Origin: CAZKTO01 sp964555685
Lineage (GTDB): Bacteria > Chloroflexota > Dehalococcoidia > SHYB01
Assembly (NCBI GenBank): GCA_964555685.1
Contig: CAZKTO010000005.1
Span: forward strand, 12,687-76,686
Reading direction: 5' to 3'
Length of the DNA stretch: 64,000 nt
A program made the position numbers and the translations under genes. Under the pieces are notes generated by a model. The model searched no databases. It was not told the DNA's origin and was given only the letters and a program-made list of their open reading frames with translations. Each line of letters begins with the position of its first letter. The first letter of the stretch is position 1. Shown piece after piece: positions 40,976-48,521 of this stretch.

Positions 40976-42613
40976 ATGAAAGCCATCGTCAGCGTCTCCG
41001 ACAAGACCGGCCTCCTGCCCTTCGTGCAGGGCCTCCAGAGCATCGGGCTGGAGGTCTACAGCACCGGCGGGACCAAAAGGGTCCTGCAAGAGGGCGGCGT
41101 CAAGGTCCACGGCATCAGCGACCTCACGGGCTTCCCGGAGATCCTGGACGGGCGCGTAAAGACGCTCCACCCCAAGGTCCACGGCGGTCTCCTGGCGCTG
41201 CGCTCGAACCCGGTCCACATGCGGGAGCTGGGCCAGAACCAGATCGACCCCATCGATCTCGTGGTGGTGAACCTGTACCCGTTCGTGCAGACGGTGAGCA
41301 AGGCCGGGGTCACCCTCGAGGAGGCGCTGGAGAACATCGACATCGGCGGGCCGGCGCTGCTTCGCGCGGCGGCGAAGAACTTCCCCTCGGTGCTGGTGGT
41401 CGTGGACCCGGGCGACTACGCCTGGGTGCAGGAGCGGCTGGGCGGCGGCGGCGTGCCGATGGAGGAGCGGCGCAGGCTCGCCCAGAAGGCGTTCCAGCAC
41501 GTGGCCCTCTACGACACGGCCATCGCCCGCTACCTGCGGGGCGACGGCGACCCCTTCACGCAGGAGCTGACCATCGGGCTGACGCGCATCCAGTCGCTGC
41601 GCTACGGCGAGAACCCGCACCAGCGGGCGGCGTTCTACCGCGAGGCGCTGGCCTCGGGCCCCACCATCGCCTCGGCGCAGCAGCTCCACGGCAAGGAGCT
41701 CTCGCATAACAATATCCTGGACGCCGACGCGGCATGGAACGCGGTCCTGGATTTCGCCGGCCCGACGGTGGCGGTGATCAAGCATACGAACCCGTGCGGC
41801 CTGGCCTCCCACAAGGACATCGCCGAGGCGTACCGGCGGGCCTACGCGGGCGATACGGTCTCGGCGTTCGGCGGCATCGTGGCGTTCAACCGGCCGGTGA
41901 CGCTGGCCGCGGCTGAAGAGGTGCGCAAGGTCTTCTACGAGATCGTCATCGCGCCCGATTACGCGCCCGAGGCGCTGGCGCTGCTCCAGCGGAAGCGCGA
42001 CCTGCGTATCCTGAAGATCGCCACGGATAGATCCTTCCCCTTCGAAGGCTCAGGGTCAGGACTCGCGGAGTCTACCCTGAGTCTGTCGAAGGGCTCGGCT
42101 CAGGACATGTCAGGGCAGGCACGGGGGCCTGCCCCTACTCGGGAGAGGTCGGCGCAGGGTCTCGACTACCGGCGTGTGTCCGGCGGGATGCTGGTGCAGA
42201 CAGCGGACGTGATCGACGAGGACCCGGCCTCGTGGAAGCCCGCTACCAAGCGCAGGCCCACGCCGACGGAGCTAGCCGATCTGGCCTTCGCGTGGAGGTG
42301 CGTGAAGCACGTGAAGTCGAACGCCATCGTGCTGGCGAAGGACCAGACGCTCCTGGGTATGGGCGCGGGGCAGCCGAACCGGGTGACGAGCGTGCACCTG
42401 GCGCTGCGGGCCGCGGGCGAGCGGGCCCGGGGGAGCGTGCTGGCGTCGGACGCGTTCTTCCCCTTCCCGGACGGCGTGGAGCTGGCGGCCCAGGGCGGCG
42501 TGACGGCCATCGCGCAGCCGGGTGGGTCGGTGCGCGACCAGGAGGTGATCGATGCGGCGGACCGGGCCGGCGTGGCGATGGTGTTCACCGGGGTGCGGCA
42601 CTTCAGGCATTAG
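40976..42613 (+). CDS. purH: Bifunctional AICAR transformylase/IMP cyclohydrolase with in-frame repeat insertion
   Basis: 545 residues against about 510-530 for typical PurH. Residues 1-195 are the IMP cyclohydrolase (MGS-like) domain with SVSDKTGLLPF, YSTGGTKRVL, TLHPKVHGGLLA and DLVVVNLYPF. The transformylase domain holds RYGENPHQRAAFY, IKHTNPCGLAS, DTVSAFGGIVAFN, and SGGMLVQTAD, ending with VMFTGVRHFRH. Residues about 353-391 (SFPFEGSGSGLAESTLSLSK and onward to ERSAQGLD) have no counterpart expected in the family and are encoded by a dispersed palindromic repeat. It lies between KIATD and YRRVSGG, a surface-loop region. The enzyme is presumably active since the frame is intact. It ends at a TAG immediately followed by a MITE. 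Confidence 0.93.
   Translation: MKAIVSVSDKTGLLPFVQGLQSIGLEVYSTGGTKRVLQEGGVKVHGISDLTGFPEILDGRVKTLHPKVHGGLLALRSNPVHMRELGQNQIDPIDLVVVNLYPFVQTVSKAGVTLEEALENIDIGGPALLRAAAKNFPSVLVVVDPGDYAWVQERLGGGGVPMEERRRLAQKAFQHVALYDTAIARYLRGDGDPFTQELTIGLTRIQSLRYGENPHQRAAFYREALASGPTIASAQQLHGKELSHNNILDADAAWNAVLDFAGPTVAVIKHTNPCGLASHKDIAEAYRRAYAGDTVSAFGGIVAFNRPVTLAAAEEVRKVFYEIVIAPDYAPEALALLQRKRDLRILKIATDRSFPFEGSGSGLAESTLSLSKGSAQDMSGQARGPAPTRERSAQGLDYRRVSGGMLVQTADVIDEDPASWKPATKRRPTPTELADLAFAWRCVKHVKSNAIVLAKDQTLLGMGAGQPNRVTSVHLALRAAGERARGSVLASDAFFPFPDGVELAAQGGVTAIAQPGGSVRDQEVIDAADRAGVAMVFTGVRHFRH
42038..42134. repeat. Palindromic repeat inserted in frame within purH
   Basis: An interrupted palindrome starts CCCTTCGA (42038-42045) with CTCAGGGT and ends ACCCTGAG...TCGAAGGG (42086-42093). 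A second hairpin GGGCAGGC/GCCTGCCC follows at 42113-42134. Both are the types of repeat found between genes, here read as protein. Confidence 0.8.
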
Positions 42614-42755
42614 CAGGGTGCTGAAAAACACCCCCAAATCCCCTCAAGGGGGTTCAAGGTACCCCTTCGGGGTAGTTGTTCCAGAAGGGGGACACCCCCT
42701 TGAACCCCCGGCAAAGGGGCTTCGCCCCTCTGCACACCCCTTTTCCAGCACCCTG
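42614..42755. repeat. MITE-like element, family 2 copy 1, abutting the purH stop
   Basis: 142 bases with inverted ends CAGGGTGCTGAAAAA (42614-42628) and the complement of CAGGGTGCTGGAAAA (42741-42755). The interior is a long imperfect palindrome of CCCC/GGGG blocks (AACCCCC...GGGGGTT). Its first base follows directly after the purH TAG. A near-identical element in inverse orientation is at 54040-54180. Confidence 0.8.
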
Positions 42756-42888
42756 TCAGAGCGGCTGAAAAGCACGCAGCGCCGAGGGCGATTCAGATTC
42801 GACAGGCTCTCTTCAACGGGATAGGTCCTTCGCTGACTGCCACGCTTCGCTCGCGGCTTCGGCTCAGGACTCGCTTCGCTTGGGTCAG
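42756..42888. other. Repeat-derived filler, no gene
   Basis: Contains fragments resembling dispersed repeats (TTCGCTCGCGGCTTCGGCTC, GACAGGCTCTC) but no open frame of note or recognisable signal. Confidence 0.5.
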
Positions 42889-42950
42889 GGCACGCCCTTG
42901 GCCTCGTACTCCTTGAGCGCCTGCTTGACCCACGCCAGAGCGTCGCAAGC
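42886..42950 (-). pseudogene. 3'-end relic of a second amidohydrolase
   Basis: Read on the minus strand this segment gives DALAWVKQALKEYEAKGVP then a stop. It matches the C-terminus of the amidohydrolase at 43550-44965 (DDLAWVKQALAEYQAKGVP). The DNA is roughly three-quarters identical, so it is an old paralogue, and its body is missing upstream, replaced by the two-gene cassette. Confidence 0.7.
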
Positions 42951-42959
42951 GGCAGAGCA

Positions 42960-43193
42960 CTAAGCGGTGCGCCGTCTCAGCAGGCGGGCGTGAGCGATCT
43001 CGCCGCCTCCCACAGGGCGAACGGTCCTTTGAGATAACGAGACAACTGTGACAGTCTTTCCATCAAGGGTCACAAACTCTACCTCGTATCCGCCCTCCGG
43101 GTGGACGAGCACTACCGTACCCAAATCGCCACGTTTTAACGAGTGTTTGGGCAGGTCGCGGGCGAGAACAACGACATCAAGCTCTTTGATCAT
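42960..43193 (-). CDS. DUF4926 domain protein
   Basis: 77 residues: IKELDVVVLARDLPKHSLKRGDLGTVV, then EGGYEVEFVTLDGKTVTVVSL and a terminal basic tail. This matches the small SH3-like beta-barrel proteins annotated DUF4926, which often sit next to a DUF6883 protein. Here it directly overlaps the upstream gene by four bases (43190-43193). The nature of the pair is unresolved; a toxin-antitoxin or polymorphic-toxin immunity role has been suggested for such neighbours by context only. Base composition (about 53% G+C by eye) is far below that of the surroundings, indicating recent acquisition. Confidence 0.75.
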   Translation of the reverse strand: MIKELDVVVLARDLPKHSLKRGDLGTVVLVHPEGGYEVEFVTLDGKTVTVVSLSQRTVRPVGGGEIAHARLLRRRTA

Positions 43194-43537
43194 TCCAGTC
43201 TCCCGCGAAGAGGATAAGCAGTAACAAACCGGGGTCTTCTCTTCTTGCGCTCGATAAACCAGACTGTCCGGACTATCGGAGCCGTAGCCCTCGGTGTCGT
43301 TAATAGTCCCTCTATAGTGTACCGTGTGCCAAAAGGGGTGCGTTCTATCGTCTGAACTTCGTGGCTGGCAGCGTGCTGTCGCAAGGCTGCCACCAGGTCT
43401 TCCCAGGCATCAACAGAGAAGCCGGAGCGATAGAAGAACGCCGCCTTGTAACGCCCAATCGGATGGCCTGCGGATAAGAGATAGTGAACAACCTTCTCCC
43501 GAGGAACAAGGGCCTGAAGATGGTTGGGCAGTTTCAT
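43190..43537 (-). CDS. DUF6883 domain protein
   Basis: 115 residues beginning MKLPNHLQALVPREKVVHYLLS, with GHPIGRYKAAFFYRSGF, DLVAALRQHA, TIERTPFGTRYTIEGLLTTP and VRTVWFIERKKRRPRFVTAYP, the typical set of DUF6883. The stop overlaps the start of the DUF4926 gene, so translation is coupled. Both genes are lower in G+C than the flanking amidohydrolase and purH genes, and the pair lies exactly where the body of an amidohydrolase paralogue seems to be missing. Function unknown. Confidence 0.75.
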   Translation of the reverse strand: MKLPNHLQALVPREKVVHYLLSAGHPIGRYKAAFFYRSGFSVDAWEDLVAALRQHAASHEVQTIERTPFGTRYTIEGLLTTPRATAPIVRTVWFIERKKRRPRFVTAYPLRGRLE

Positions 43538-43549
43538 CCGTGATAGGGC

Positions 43550-44965
43550 CTACCGGCCCGCCACGGGCACACCCTTGGCCTGATATTCTGCCAGCGCCTG
43601 TTTGACCCACGCCAGGTCGTCGGAGGCCGCCGCCTTCCGCGCCTTGGCGACGTCGATCCCGTAGACGCGCGCGGCGTTCAGGCCCAGGACCTTCTCCTTG
43701 ATCGCGGGTGTGAGCTGCGGGTAGCCGTAACGCTGGCTGTACTCCTGGGGGATCTGGAAGGCGCGGAAGGCGTCGACGAGGGGCTGGGGCGAGCCGTACC
43801 AGATGGAATCGGAGCCCCAGAGGACGTTGCCCTCGCCGACGGCCAGGAGGAGCTTGCCCAGGACGTGGGCCGCCTCGCGGGGGCGGCGCATGAGGATGTA
43901 CCAGGTGCTCCCCAGCTCGGCGTAGACGTTGGCGCCCGGCTTGATCCGGGCATCGCGCAGGCTCTTGACCAGCCGGTTGGTCCCGATGTGGGCCACGGCG
44001 TCCGAGTAGGGCCCCTCCTCCTGCCCGTCGCCGCCGCGGGCCTGAGGTGTTTCGTACCCCGAGTGGTAGATGAGGATACGGACGCCGGGAAAGGCGGCCG
44101 CCGCCGGGCCGACGTCGATGGGGGAGCCGGTCGCCGCGAGCTGGCTCAGGCCCTTGTGGGCGGCGACGACGCGGACGTCCGAGTCTCGCACGCGCTCCAG
44201 GAACGGCCGGCCCCAGCGCGCGTCGTCCAGCATCCAGCCCTGGCTGCCCGTCGTTTCGTCGCCGTAGAGGGTGTAGACCTTCCACCCGGAGGGCTTGAAG
44301 CGCGCAGCCGTCCGGTCCATGGCATCGATCTCGCCTTGGCGGTTAGGGTGGACGATGGAGTGATTGACGAGGCGGCCGGTGCCGGCCAGCCGGTCGACGA
44401 GCTCGCGGGTGCCGGCGATCTCGGGGTTGGTCAGGACGTTGCGCTGCTCGTCGCCGGGGGCCGAGGTGAGGACCGCGACGGCCGTTTCGCTTTCGAGGAA
44501 GACACAGCGAAGGTACTCGGCGAGGCCCAGGCCCGCGGCTCCCGTGAGGCCCTTCCACCGTTCGGGGGCGACCATCTGGATGAAGCCGAGGACGCCGGCG
44601 GCGCCTTCGCTCCGGGCGCGATGGGGGGCGATGTAGTGCGTCTGGACGTCGACGACGAGCTCTGGGCCGCCCAGGGCTGCGTCGGCGGCGGCCTGGTCGG
44701 TCTCGGCCTCGGCGGGCACGGCGTAGAAGCCTCCTCCCCATGCAGCATCAATTGCCCGAAGGGCTGCGGCGGTCCCCATTCGGCTGGCGGCGTACCGCGT
44801 GGGCGCGAGCCCCAGGGCGCGGGCGCGTCCGGGCGCCGCGTCCAGCACCTGGGCCACGGCCCGGAGGTCCCGCGCCGAGTAGGGGAGCGGGGGAAACTCG
44901 TCGTTCGAGCGGCGCTGGAGCGGCAGCGGCAACACGGAGCGGCCTTCCGGAATGGCGAGGCGCAT
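43550..44965 (-). CDS. Amidohydrolase family 2 (TIM-like) metal-dependent hydrolase
   Basis: 471 residues. After an N-terminal helical segment, VDVQTHYIAPH supplies the first metal motif (here TH rather than HxH), KVYTLYGDETTGSQGWMLDD lies mid-barrel, VRVVAAHKGLSQ and LIYHSGYETP give histidines, and GNVLWGSDSIWYGSPQPLVD carries the catalytic Asp region of the amidohydrolase_2 family (PF04909). The family hydrolyses or decarboxylates amide, ester or acid groups, often in aromatic catabolism. The 3' end resembles a truncated paralogue at 42886-42950. The start ATG 44965 is conventional; transcript continues toward the DUF6883/DUF4926 pair on the same strand. Confidence 0.82.
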   Translation of the reverse strand: MRLAIPEGRSVLPLPLQRRSNDEFPPLPYSARDLRAVAQVLDAAPGRARALGLAPTRYAASRMGTAAALRAIDAAWGGGFYAVPAEAETDQAAADAALGGPELVVDVQTHYIAPHRARSEGAAGVLGFIQMVAPERWKGLTGAAGLGLAEYLRCVFLESETAVAVLTSAPGDEQRNVLTNPEIAGTRELVDRLAGTGRLVNHSIVHPNRQGEIDAMDRTAARFKPSGWKVYTLYGDETTGSQGWMLDDARWGRPFLERVRDSDVRVVAAHKGLSQLAATGSPIDVGPAAAAFPGVRILIYHSGYETPQARGGDGQEEGPYSDAVAHIGTNRLVKSLRDARIKPGANVYAELGSTWYILMRRPREAAHVLGKLLLAVGEGNVLWGSDSIWYGSPQPLVDAFRAFQIPQEYSQRYGYPQLTPAIKEKVLGLNAARVYGIDVAKARKAAASDDLAWVKQALAEYQAKGVPVAGR

Positions 44966-45018
44966 GGCAGCCTCCGTCGGAGAGCGGAATGGCGGGATTG
45001 TAGCACGGTGGGGCGGGG

Positions 45019-45675
45019 CTACACGCGCCCGCAGCCGAGGCCGGCGAGGTCTGGCCCGGTGAAGAGCACCGGGGCGCCGGGGCGCAGGCCGCTGGCGGCC
45101 GCCTCGCCCGCGTTGATCTCGAGGACGAAGAGGACGGGGCGCGACGGGCTGTAGATGGGGAGGGTGTTCGCGGGGGCGTCGGGCCCGCCTGCGGCGGGCG
45201 GCACGTCCGGCGTCACCTCGAGGAGGCGGCAGTCAGCGGAGATCCACAGGAAGTCCAGGGAGAAGCGCATGCCGCGCATCCAGAAGGCCGGAATGCGCTC
45301 GACGCGCAGGGGGAAGAGCATGCCGGCGCCCTTGGGGAGCCGGTCGCGGCCCGAAAGGCCCGTGGCCTGCTCCGTGAGGGTGCTCGCGACCTCGACGATA
45401 AAGGCCGCGCCACCGGCGCGTACGAGGGCCCTGGGCTCGGGCGTGGGCGGCGGCGTTGCGGTGGGGGTAGGCGACGGCGTCGCCGTGGGCGTGGCGGAGG
45501 GCGTCGCGACCCCCGTGGCAACGGTCGCAGGGGGCGTTCCGGGCGGCCGGTAGTCCGGGTAGGGCGTCGGGACGGGGAGGTCCTCTTGGCAGGCAGCGGC
45601 CAAGACCGCGAGCCCAACCAGGGGCGCCAGCCAGAGGACCTTGAGACGGCGGGCAATGCTAGGCGAGGCGGACAT
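45019..45675 (-). CDS. DUF192 lipoprotein
   Basis: 218 residues. A signal peptide (LWLAPLVGLAVLAAAC) with lipobox Cys near residue 29, then a Pro/Thr tether (TPSPTPTATPPPTPEP, to about 80), then a DUF192 domain: AFIVEVASTLTEQATGLSGRDRLPKGAGMLFP, FWMRGMRFSLDFLWI, and INAGEAAASGLRPG. DUF192 proteins are small, of unknown function. Extracytoplasmic attachment is clear. It follows the amidohydrolase head-to-tail on the same strand, 54 bases away, and precedes the thiY gene by about 90 bases. No partner is recognised. Confidence 0.85.
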   Translation of the reverse strand: MSASPSIARRLKVLWLAPLVGLAVLAAACQEDLPVPTPYPDYRPPGTPPATVATGVATPSATPTATPSPTPTATPPPTPEPRALVRAGGAAFIVEVASTLTEQATGLSGRDRLPKGAGMLFPLRVERIPAFWMRGMRFSLDFLWISADCRLLEVTPDVPPAAGGPDAPANTLPIYSPSRPVLFVLEINAGEAAASGLRPGAPVLFTGPDLAGLGCGRV

Positions 45676-45767
45676 CGGCTGGGCGGCGCCCTCCCTGGGA
45701 TGTTGGGGCTGCCTCGCCCCACTACCAGCATACGCTCGCGAGCGGCGGACGGACTCCCCTGGGGGGC

Positions 45768-46778
45768 CTATTTCGGCAGCAGCTCGTTGGTCAGGAGTTT
45801 TTCCAGGGGGACCCTCTTCTCGATGAGGCGGTTCTCGACGAGGAAGTCCACGAAGGCGCTCCAGCGCCTCTCGTCCATGCGACCGAAGGGCTCGGCCTTG
45901 GCCCAGAGGGGAGCCAGGAGCCTCACGCCGCGGTCGATGACGTCCCGGCGCGCCTCCGGGTTGGCCTTGGCCACGGCGGCGATGGCCGCATCCGGGTCGC
46001 GCGCCGCCGACTGGTGCCCCTTGACCACGGCGCGGAGGAAGCGGCGCAGGGCATCGGCTTTCTTCGACACGGCGTCGTTCTTCACGATGAAGACCAGCTC
46101 GTCGTAGAGGGGCACGCCGTGCTCTTCCAGTTTGAGGACGTTGACGGGGAAGCCCTCGAGCTCAGCCTCGACCGCCTCGACGTTCCAGTAGGCGCCGATG
46201 ATGGCGTCGACGCGCTTGCTCCGGAGCGCGGGCCCCAGGTCGAAGCCCACGTTCACGAGCTCCACGGACTTGGGGTCGACCTGGGCGCGCCGGAGCACCG
46301 TCTGCATGTAGAGCTCGTTGGAGGGGATGCCCGGATAGCCGACCTTCTTGCCGGCGAGCTGCGCGGGGCTGGTGATGCCGGAGGTCTTGAGCGCCTGGAT
46401 GGAGTTCAGCGGGACGTTGACGATAGCCGCCACCGCTGTGATGGGGATTCCCTGGGCGCGGGCCTGGATGACGTCGGGCTCGTAGGAGACGGCGATATCG
46501 GCCCGTCCGGCGGCCACGAGCTTGGGCGGGTCCTCGGGGTTCCCCGGCACCTGGATAACGACCTCCAGCCCCTCGGCCTCGAAGTAGCCCTGGGCCTGGG
46601 CGGCGTAGATGCCGGCGTGATCGGCGTTGGGGAACCAGTCCAGCACCAGCGTCAGCTTCTCTTTGCCGCCTCCTCCGCCGCAGGCGGCCACCACCAGCGC
46701 CACCGCTATCAGGGCCGCAGCGAGCGCCGCCAGGCGACGCGGGAGCCTCCATCGCTGTACGATCCGACTAGCTTCCAT
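45768..46778 (-). CDS. thiY: HMP-precursor ABC transporter substrate-binding lipoprotein ThiY
   Basis: 336 residues from the ATG at 46778. Lipobox VVAAC near residue 33, then LTLVLDWFPNADHAGIYAAQAQGYF of the NMT1/ThiY family, VPGNPEDPPKLVAAGRADIAVSYEPDVIQARAQG, GKKVGYPGIPSNELYMQTVL and DAIIGAYWNVEAVEAELEGF. ThiY binds N-formyl-4-amino-5-aminomethyl-2-methylpyrimidine, a thiamine breakdown product, in Bacillus. It is the last gene of the thiamine operon, with the permease overlapping its start by 11 bases. Position in that operon supports the substrate. Confidence 0.88.
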   Translation of the reverse strand: MEASRIVQRWRLPRRLAALAAALIAVALVVAACGGGGGKEKLTLVLDWFPNADHAGIYAAQAQGYFEAEGLEVVIQVPGNPEDPPKLVAAGRADIAVSYEPDVIQARAQGIPITAVAAIVNVPLNSIQALKTSGITSPAQLAGKKVGYPGIPSNELYMQTVLRRAQVDPKSVELVNVGFDLGPALRSKRVDAIIGAYWNVEAVEAELEGFPVNVLKLEEHGVPLYDELVFIVKNDAVSKKADALRRFLRAVVKGHQSAARDPDAAIAAVAKANPEARRDVIDRGVRLLAPLWAKAEPFGRMDERRWSAFVDFLVENRLIEKRVPLEKLLTNELLPK

Positions 46779-47718
46779 AGTTGTCCTCCTGGTCCCACGC
46801 GGGCGCGCGGCGGGCCCACGGCGCCGCCCTGCGCTCGATGGCCGAGACGAGGGCGAAGAGGGCGATGCCCATCGCCGCCAGCACGAAGATGGAGGCGAAG
46901 ACGCGCGCCGTGAGGAACTGCGCCGAGTCCAGTTTGATGAGGTAGCCGAGGCCCTCGCTGGCGCCGACCCACTCGCCCAGGATGGCCCCGATGACGCTGA
47001 CGGCGGCGGCGACCTTGGCCCCGGAGAAGAAGAGGGGCAGGGCCGAGGGCAGCCGAACCATTCGGAAGACCTGCCATCGCGTGGCCCCCATGGTCCGCAT
47101 GAGGCGCAGCAGGTCCGGGTCCACGTTCCGCAAGCCGTCCACGGTGTTGATGGCGATGGGGAAGAACGTGATGAGGACGATGACGACGATCTTGGGGAGG
47201 AGTCCGAACCCGAACCAGATGACGAGGACGGGCGCGATGGCGATGATGGGGACGGCCTGGGAGGCGATGACGTAGGGGTAGAGGGCGCGCTCGAGGAGGC
47301 GCGAGTGGGCGATGGCGACGGCCAGGGCGAAGCCGAAGGCCACGGCGATGGCGAACCCGAGGAGCGCCTCCTGCGCGGTGACGCCGGCGTGCCGGGCGAT
47401 GACGCCCGGATGGTCGCCCAGGGCCTGGAGCACCTCCCAGGGGGAGGGGAGCTGCCAGCGGGGGATATCGCCAAAGAAGTCTACAACCTGCCAGACGAGG
47501 AGCCCGCCCAGCGCCACGATGGCGGCCACGGCGTAGCGGCCGGCGGCGGAGGCCGCCGCGGGCAGGGGGTCACGAGTACGCCGGGCGACCTGATCTCCTC
47601 CCCCCTTTTGGGGGCTTTGCCTCAAAACTCCCTCTCCCTCGACGGGAGAGGGTGGCCAATTCCCCCTCTCCTCTTCTCCTCTCCCGCCAGGGGAGAGGAG
47701 ATTTCGGAGCGTACTCAT
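46768..47718 (-). CDS. thiX: HMP-precursor ABC transporter permease ThiX, with repeat-derived N-terminus
   Basis: 316 residues. The ATG at 47718 overlaps the TGA of thiZ (ATGA). Residues 2-41 (STLRNLLSPGGRGEEERGN, PPSPVEGEGVLRQSPQKGGG) are encoded by short palindromic repeats usually found between genes. The first membrane helix only begins near residue 57 (YAVAAIVALGGLLVWQVV). The remainder is a standard BPD permease of the SsuC/ThiX type, with WYGASEGLGYLIKLDSAQF-like tail and the EAA loop LMRTMGATRWQVFRMVRLPSAL. No ATG or GTG lies between the repeat and the first helix, so the repeat is probably translated. Confidence 0.85.
   Translation of the reverse strand: MSTLRNLLSPGGRGEEERGNWPPSPVEGEGVLRQSPQKGGGDQVARRTRDPLPAAASAAGRYAVAAIVALGGLLVWQVVDFFGDIPRWQLPSPWEVLQALGDHPGVIARHAGVTAQEALLGFAIAVAFGFALAVAIAHSRLLERALYPYVIASQAVPIIAIAPVLVIWFGFGLLPKIVVIVLITFFPIAINTVDGLRNVDPDLLRLMRTMGATRWQVFRMVRLPSALPLFFSGAKVAAAVSVIGAILGEWVGASEGLGYLIKLDSAQFLTARVFASIFVLAAMGIALFALVSAIERRAAPWARRAPAWDQEDNYGS
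47595..47705. repeat. Palindromic repeats at the 5' end of thiX
   Basis: CCCTCTCCC-TCGAC-GGGAGAGGG (47630-47652) and CTCCTCTCCC-GCCA-GGGGAGAGGAG (47676-47700) are perfect hairpins. With CCCCCCTTTTGGGGG (47600-47615) they fill the first part of thiX in frame. Confidence 0.85.
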
Positions 47719-48521
47719 ATCTTGGCCGCCGCGGGATCGCGAGCGCCGGTCCGCAGGATGCTCAGGAGCTCCCGCTTGTGCTCCATGAAGGGCTGCGTCG
47801 TCACAACGTCGTAGCGCCGAGGCCGGGGCAGGCCGATGGCGAGCTCGGCGCGCACCTGGCCCGGCCGCGCGGTCATCACGTAGACCCGGTCCGAGAGGAG
47901 CACCGCCTCCTCGACGTCGTGGGTCACGAGAAGGATCGTCTTCCCCAGCCGGTCCCAGAGCTCCAGCAGCCACTCGTGCATGGAGGAGCGGGTGAGGGCG
48001 TCGAGGGCGCCGAAGGGCTCGTCCAGCAGGAGGATCTCCTTCTGACAGAGGACGGTGCGGAGGAGCGCGGCCCTCTGGCGCATCCCGCCCGAGAGGGTGT
48101 CCGGATAGCCAGCCTCGAAGCCCGCCAGGCCGAAGTCACTGAGGTACGGCCCCGCCGCGCGGCGCGCCTCCGGCCTGGGCATGCCCGCCACCTCCATACC
48201 CAGGATGACGTTGTCCAGCACCGTCCGCCAGGGCAGGAGGAGGTCCTTCTGAGGCATGTAGCCCGCGAGTCCCACGACTCCCGCCGCATTCCGGCCGTCG
48301 ATCGTCACCTGGCCCTGGTCCGGCCGCATGACGCCCGAGAGGATGTTGAAGAGGGTGCTCTTGCCGCAGCCGCTGGGGCCGATAATGGAGACGAACTCGC
48401 CGTCGCGGGCGGCGAGGGTGACGTCGCGCAGGGCCTGGAGCGTCTTGTGCCCCTCGCGGTAGTCCTTGCTGACGCCCTGCACGTGCACCCGGACGGCGGG
48501 CCGGTTCGCCGCCTCTACCAT
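47715..48521 (-). CDS. thiZ: HMP-precursor ABC transporter ATP-binding protein ThiZ
   Basis: 268 residues. Walker A GPSGCGKSTLFNILSG, Q-loop MPQKDLLLPWR, signature LSGGMRQRAALLRT, Walker B ILLLDEPFGALD, and H-switch THDVEEA are all present. VRHVQGVSKDY-type N-terminus and the QKDLLLPWRTVLDN are shared with nitrate/sulfonate/HMP importers. It overlaps thiD upstream by seven bases and thiX downstream by four, so production is coupled. Being inside the thi operon it most likely powers the ThiX/ThiY transporter. Confidence 0.9.
   Translation of the reverse strand: MVEAANRPAVRVHVQGVSKDYREGHKTLQALRDVTLAARDGEFVSIIGPSGCGKSTLFNILSGVMRPDQGQVTIDGRNAAGVVGLAGYMPQKDLLLPWRTVLDNVILGMEVAGMPRPEARRAAGPYLSDFGLAGFEAGYPDTLSGGMRQRAALLRTVLCQKEILLLDEPFGALDALTRSSMHEWLLELWDRLGKTILLVTHDVEEAVLLSDRVYVMTARPGQVRAELAIGLPRPRRYDVVTTQPFMEHKRELLSILRTGARDPAAAKI

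Noticed and set aside
42889..43620. Amidohydrolase-end repeats as attachment-site duplications of an integrated element.
   Set aside because: The two copies are only about three-quarters identical and no integrase is present, so an old paralogue relic is the simpler reading.
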